Source: VGMD01 sp964552055
GTDB lineage: Bacteria > Chlamydiota > Chlamydiia > Chlamydiales > 2-12-FULL-49-11
Direction: 5' to 3'
Assembly: GCA_964552055.1 (NCBI GenBank)
Contig: CAZKFL010000001.1
Location: forward strand, 1 to 64,000
Length of the DNA: 64,000 nt
The notes under the pieces were generated by a model. That model had not been told where the DNA came from, searched no databases, and saw nothing but the letters and a program-made list of their open reading frames with translations. Shown here in pieces: positions 60,518 to 64,000 of the stretch. Each line of letters starts with the position of its first letter. Positions within the stretch are counted from its first letter, which is position 1. Made by a program: the position numbers and the translations under genes.

Positions 60518-60602
60518 TATCAAGTGGATCTTATAGATCATGCAAAAAATATCTAACATCCCAGCCCTTATTAACTTACTTTTAAGCTTTTAGGGCAGCC
60601 TC

Positions 60603-61187
60603 TTAACAATTCGATTTGCTTTCGGATGGGCTTGCAGCGGTCATGCAGAACCGAAGACCTCTTTCTACAGAAAGATCAATGGGAGTTATGAATGATTTAG
60701 AGACTATAGCTGTAAAGCCGCCGATTTGATAGCTAAAAGGAAAAAAGACGGCGACTTCACCTGTGCTTCCAATACCGTTTGGTAAATCATTAAACTGTTC
60801 ACGGGTAATGAGCCCTATCATTTTAAGATTTCCCACTTGAACAGAGACTACTTTTCCGTTTTGCTGTTTTTGCGAAGATCCGAAAAAACTCATTAGGTCG
60901 TTTACAGAGGAGTAAATTGTATTGAGGAGGGGGATTTTTTTGAGGATTTTCTCAAACCATTTCATAAAAATTTGCGCTATCCAATTATTGAGGATAAGGC
61001 CTGCTAAAAATAAAGTTACTACAGCTGCAATTACCCCAAGTCCTTTGAAATAATAAGTCGGACCAAGGATATCTTTAAAAGCTGCTCCGAAGGTAGATTC
61101 TAATTGGTTGTAAATCCAGAAGAGTAAGGCTATTGTGATTGCAATTGGTGCAAGTCCAATAAGTCCTCGTAAAAAAATCTTTCCCAT
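60603..61187 (-). CDS. DUF502-family membrane protein
   Basis: A 194-residue protein of the DUF502 family with two N-terminal transmembrane helices (GLIGLAPIAITIALLFWIY and VIAAVVTLFLAGLILNNW) and a soluble domain. Conserved family segments are KIPLLNTIYSSVNDLMSFF and GEVAVFFPFSYQIGGFTAIV. The function is unknown. The start ATG is 38 nt from the response-regulator gene stop on the same strand, so it may be co-transcribed. Confidence 0.85.
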   Translation of the reverse strand: MGKIFLRGLIGLAPIAITIALLFWIYNQLESTFGAAFKDILGPTYYFKGLGVIAAVVTLFLAGLILNNWIAQIFMKWFEKILKKIPLLNTIYSSVNDLMSFFGSSQKQQNGKVVSVQVGNLKMIGLITREQFNDLPNGIGSTGEVAVFFPFSYQIGGFTAIVSKSFITPIDLSVERGLRFCMTAASPSESKSNC

Positions 61188-61225
61188 AATCCCATTTATA
61201 AAAATAGGGGAAAAAAAGTCTATAT

Positions 61226-62068
61226 TTATTTACCGCGAGATGGTGCAGTCCACAGTTTTCTGCAAGCATCATCTAATAATTGTTGTTTGAATTTCTTGTT
61301 TAGCATACTGACTAAATCAGGTTTGTCAAAAGGCTTTCCTAGATATCCATCAAATCCAAAGTCTTTATAGTGATGTCTCAATGCGCTATTAGATGTAACC
61401 GAAAATGCTGTGATGTGGGGGTAATCTTTTGAAAGAATGTTTTGTGTGAGAGCGCTGCCAACGCCATCAGGTAAACTATCGTCAATAAAAGCAAGACCAA
61501 TTCTAGGTCCGTTTTCAGCTAATAGTCTGATGGCAGCAGAGCAATTTTCTGCTATAAGAATATCTGTTTTATTAACTACGCAATCAGCTAAAAATCTGGC
61601 AATTTTTCTCGAATTGACGACCTCATCCTCTAAGATTAAAATCATGGTTTTATAGAGAGGATCAGTATACGAGATGCCATCTAATCTTGCTGAAACAGGA
61701 GTATCACTTCTGGATCTATCAACCTTGACGGGAGAGCGCCGTTCGATTGCCAAGATGTCTTGAATGGCTGTAAGAAATATTTTGGAAATATCGCGACAGA
61801 GTGAAAGATCTACTGAACAATCTTGTAATAAACCAGCTCTTTCTCTTAGCAGATCATGGGAAACTTGATAGGCATGCTGGGCATTTCTGATCATATACTC
61901 TAAAGCGTTTTGTCCAGCTCTAGATATATTTTCTTTTGCGGTTATTAGAAATGATCCATCAAGGTGTGCTTCAGATTCTTCAGAGCTAAGTGTTATTTCA
62001 AGAAAATTTCCAAGAAAATCCTCAGCCTCTTCGTAAGGATTAGAAAATCTGTCAGATTTAGGTTCCAT
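61226..62068 (-). CDS. Response-regulator protein with C-terminal receiver domain
   Basis: A 280-residue protein. The receiver domain fills about the last 135 residues: acidic pocket ILEDEV, phosphoacceptor Asp in LAFIDDSLPDG, then the Ser/Thr in AFSVTSNS and Lys in LGKPFDKPDL. The N-terminal 140 residues are helical (YMIRNAQHAYQVSHDLLRE) and may be a dimerisation or phosphotransfer domain. No DNA-binding domain, so output is probably protein interaction. The ATG at 62068 is preceded by GGAAACA. A partner kinase is not in the window. Confidence 0.8.
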   Translation of the reverse strand: MEPKSDRFSNPYEEAEDFLGNFLEITLSSEESEAHLDGSFLITAKENISRAGQNALEYMIRNAQHAYQVSHDLLRERAGLLQDCSVDLSLCRDISKIFLTAIQDILAIERRSPVKVDRSRSDTPVSARLDGISYTDPLYKTMILILEDEVVNSRKIARFLADCVVNKTDILIAENCSAAIRLLAENGPRIGLAFIDDSLPDGVGSALTQNILSKDYPHITAFSVTSNSALRHHYKDFGFDGYLGKPFDKPDLVSMLNKKFKQQLLDDACRKLWTAPSRGK

Positions 62069-62119
62069 TACTGTTTCCACGCAATAGATGTTATAGAGAA
62101 TATAAGATTATGTAAAGCC

Positions 62120-62845
62120 TTATTGCAGAGAATTTCCTGCAGAAGTGTCAAGTATCCAAAGAGCTGGATGAAGAAGGTCTCCAATTTGACTAGCCGGATA
62201 GTCGTTTGTAAATAAAACTTTTTTAATGATTTCCTTTTTTCCTTTGCCTATTGCGTAAAAGCAGATGTTATGGGCTGAGTTGATCAGTGAATAGGTAAAG
62301 GTCATTCGCCAGCAGCTTTTTTGCGGTACTTCATTTGCAATAACAAGGTTTGTTTTATTGAATAGGCCTTTTGTGTTAGGAAATAAGGATGCTGTGTGGC
62401 CATCTTCTCCCACTCCAAGCATAATCAGATCGAAATGCCTATCTTTAAGTGTTTGTTTTATACTGGATTCATAATCAGTAGCATGCGAAATTATGTCTCC
62501 TTCGCCTTTCATTCGAAAGATTTGGGTTTCAGGAATGCCTAATTGCCCCATACCTGCATCCATTGCCATTTTGAAATTACTATCGGGATGATCCCCTGGA
62601 ACTGCGCGCTCATCGCTCCAAAAGAGAAAAACTTTCTTCCAATCAATTGAATTTAAATGGGTTTGTTTAATTTTTTCGTAAATTAGCTTTGGTGTAGATC
62701 CGCCTGATAGTGCAACGAAGAAAGTTCCATGAAATGCAATTGCTGTCCTCGCGCAGTTAATAAAATGATCCGCTGCATAGGTAACTGTCTCTATTTCATC
62801 ACCAGGTACGATTACCTTTCTTCGATCATCAACATTTAGGAGCAA
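62120..62845 (-). CDS. pgl: 6-phosphogluconolactonase
   Basis: Hydrolyses 6-phosphoglucono-1,5-lactone in the oxidative pentose phosphate pathway. The 241-residue SugarP_isomerase-type protein has FVALSGGSTPKLIYE near residue 45, VFLFWSDERAVPGDHPDSN and MLGVGEDGHTASLFPN. The start is a TTG with GAAGG upstream, overlapping the opcA stop by 10 nt. The zwf-opcA-pgl order on the minus strand makes a coherent module. Confidence 0.94.
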   Translation of the reverse strand: MLLNVDDRRKVIVPGDEIETVTYAADHFINCARTAIAFHGTFFVALSGGSTPKLIYEKIKQTHLNSIDWKKVFLFWSDERAVPGDHPDSNFKMAMDAGMGQLGIPETQIFRMKGEGDIISHATDYESSIKQTLKDRHFDLIMLGVGEDGHTASLFPNTKGLFNKTNLVIANEVPQKSCWRMTFTYSLINSAHNICFYAIGKGKKEIIKKVLFTNDYPASQIGDLLHPALWILDTSAGNSLQ

Positions 62846-63930
62846 AGTGAACCTTCTGTATATGTAGTAATCAATTTTAGAATTTCAATAAAACTGCTTC
62901 GCGTCCCTTGGCTATAGATCTCATGGATCATCGATTTTCCAGCCATTTCCTTATCAAGAAGGTAGTGGCTAGGCATTTCGCAAATATCTGGTGTGCAATG
63001 ATGTATTAGAACTTGATTGGGAGTTTGTTTGTTTTTTTCAAGAACCAAGTGCCCTTTATGAATCGAAAAAACTTCAAATTTTAAAAGTCTGCCAGGAGGC
63101 TCATTAGGGAATTTGTCAGGAAGAAGATTTATAGTTACAGAGCCATTTGATGTTGCATAGGTAAAGCTTTGACTCTCTTTATCACCACTGGAATTTTTAT
63201 ACGTCCATTTGAGTTTGACTGCAATCCAGGCTTGAAAATAGATGCCTTGTATCAGTTTGTGGCAAAGATCTTTAGATTCAACATTATTATAAAAAATATT
63301 GATCTCTTTTGCATCTTGTAGAGTTTTCAACTTTTCGGGATCGTTAAATGTGTAAACAAAAAGAGCTCTCCAGTTTGAAAATCTTGCAAAATTAAGATCG
63401 CCAATATCACATGTGCAGGTTGCATGAAGAGCAAGGAGTGTTTTTGCAAAATCTGTCATTGAGGCAGACATTTCTGAATCAAATACAGTTCGAGTAGCTA
63501 GTTTTTGAAGTTCTGTTGCTATAGGGTCGGGATTGCTTGGATCATCGCCTCTTAAAAAATAAACAGGTCGATCCGGTTGTAAATTTGGAATGACTAAGAA
63601 GGGGATTCGGTCTCGAAAAGATCCTCCAACTTCAAAATTGATCATATCACAAAAAAGTGTCGCAGAGCCATCATCTGGTTGTAAATCTGAAACAAAGGTT
63701 CTAAGATAAGGCTCAGCGCTTGTTTCATCTTGGGTAATTAAAATAATGCAACAAGGCATTTTTTTTATGACGCTTTGAGCAATTTTTTGCTGGTACGCTT
63801 GTCTTGAAACGTTTTTTGCATAAATCACTAAATTAAATAGTGATGCATGACTAACGCTTGTTCCTTGATGTTGCTTCCAAAGTGCCTCTTTTGCCTTTTC
63901 AATTTCTTTTGGCTGAATATAATTTGTCAT
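62836..63930 (-). CDS. opcA: Glucose-6-phosphate dehydrogenase assembly protein OpcA
   Basis: OpcA assists assembly or activity of glucose-6-phosphate dehydrogenase, a role known from cyanobacteria and actinobacteria. The 364-residue protein (MTNYIQPKEIEKAKEALW) has the family's core: VKKMPCCIILITQDE-like segment, FPNEPPGRLL, and GDLNFARFSNWRALFV. It starts in an ATGA overlap with the zwf stop and ends overlapping pgl by 10 nt. Chlamydiae keep opcA beside zwf and pgl, as here. Confidence 0.9.
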   Translation of the reverse strand: MTNYIQPKEIEKAKEALWKQHQGTSVSHASLFNLVIYAKNVSRQAYQQKIAQSVIKKMPCCIILITQDETSAEPYLRTFVSDLQPDDGSATLFCDMINFEVGGSFRDRIPFLVIPNLQPDRPVYFLRGDDPSNPDPIATELQKLATRTVFDSEMSASMTDFAKTLLALHATCTCDIGDLNFARFSNWRALFVYTFNDPEKLKTLQDAKEINIFYNNVESKDLCHKLIQGIYFQAWIAVKLKWTYKNSSGDKESQSFTYATSNGSVTINLLPDKFPNEPPGRLLKFEVFSIHKGHLVLEKNKQTPNQVLIHHCTPDICEMPSHYLLDKEMAGKSMIHEIYSQGTRSSFIEILKLITTYTEGSLCS

Positions 63931-64000
63931 ACAGTTTTCCAGCTCCTTTGATCCTTGGTTAGAAGCTCATCTGCGCTATTAGTACCCCAGGAGCCTGCTC
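63927..64000 (-). CDS. zwf: Glucose-6-phosphate 1-dehydrogenase, C-terminal end (partial)
   Basis: The last 23 codons before a TGA at 63927-63929, read on the minus strand: AGSWGTNSADELLTKDQRSW then KTV. This matches the conserved C-terminus of G6PD (Y-x-AGSWGP-x-AAD-x-L). The remainder of the gene lies beyond the window edge. The stop overlaps the opcA ATG. Confidence 0.9.
   Translation of the reverse strand, partial: AGSWGTNSADELLTKDQRSWKTV

Noticed and set aside
1..64000. CRISPR array or cas genes
   Set aside because: No regularly spaced short direct repeats or Cas motifs were seen anywhere in the window.

Overview
The window looks like the chromosome of a member of the Chlamydiota outside the classical Chlamydiaceae (a Parachlamydiales- or Rhabdochlamydiaceae-type amoeba or arthropod symbiont). 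The inference rests on gene order and content: gyrB-gyrA-tmk-holB, a thrS relic followed by infC-rpmI-rplT-pheS, and zwf-opcA-pgl. It also rests on many host-interaction-type genes: a RING-type protein, a cysteine-protease candidate, an Rhs protein with a lipase-like tail, an Inc-like membrane protein and a sedolisin. No 16S rRNA lies in the window, so family-level placement is inference.

Layout. 1-5,910 (minus): a classical menaquinone operon, menG-menF-menD-menH-menB-menA, with menC and menE absent here. 5,983-8,438: an RlmB-type methyltransferase, an Inc-like protein, a small orphan gene and decayed gene fragments. 8,439-20,162: housekeeping block with typA (minus), then dciA-like, gyrB, gyrA, tmk, holB, nusB, murB, a PHP phosphatase and folC, mostly overlapping. 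20,178-26,161: a TetR-controlled operon with two matching palindromic operators, encoding a FabH/OleA-like ketosynthase, an OleD-like reductase, a metallo-beta-lactamase-fold hydrolase, an adenylate-forming enzyme and a secreted PLD-like protein; this may be an undescribed lipid or beta-lactone pathway. 26,158-29,752: an orphan gene and a 1,025-residue cysteine-protease-like protein. 29,801-33,804: mnmM, tRNA-Val, the thrS relic, translation genes and tRNA-Ser.

33,805-60,602 is the accessory region. It holds a sedolisin peptidase, tandem paralogues, a cupin, large orphan proteins, an Rhs protein, an ankyrin-like and a Myb/SANT-like candidate, Hsp20, a RusA-like protein, an M16 peptidase, a glycosyltransferase, a beta-lactamase-family serine hydrolase and a tail-anchored RING protein. 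Interspersed are MITE-like elements (two 172-bp copies with TA ends, and a 174-bp element with 26-bp terminal repeats) and a dispersed leader-like repeat whose hairpin shows compensatory changes. 60,603-64,000 (minus): a DUF502 membrane protein, a response-regulator protein, and pgl-opcA-zwf of the oxidative pentose phosphate pathway.

Two runs of exactly ten Ns (35,945 and 55,524) are assembly gaps inside two peptidase/hydrolase genes. Start codons were moved from the longest open frame wherever a Shine-Dalgarno match or a 4-bp ATGA overlap made the choice clear.
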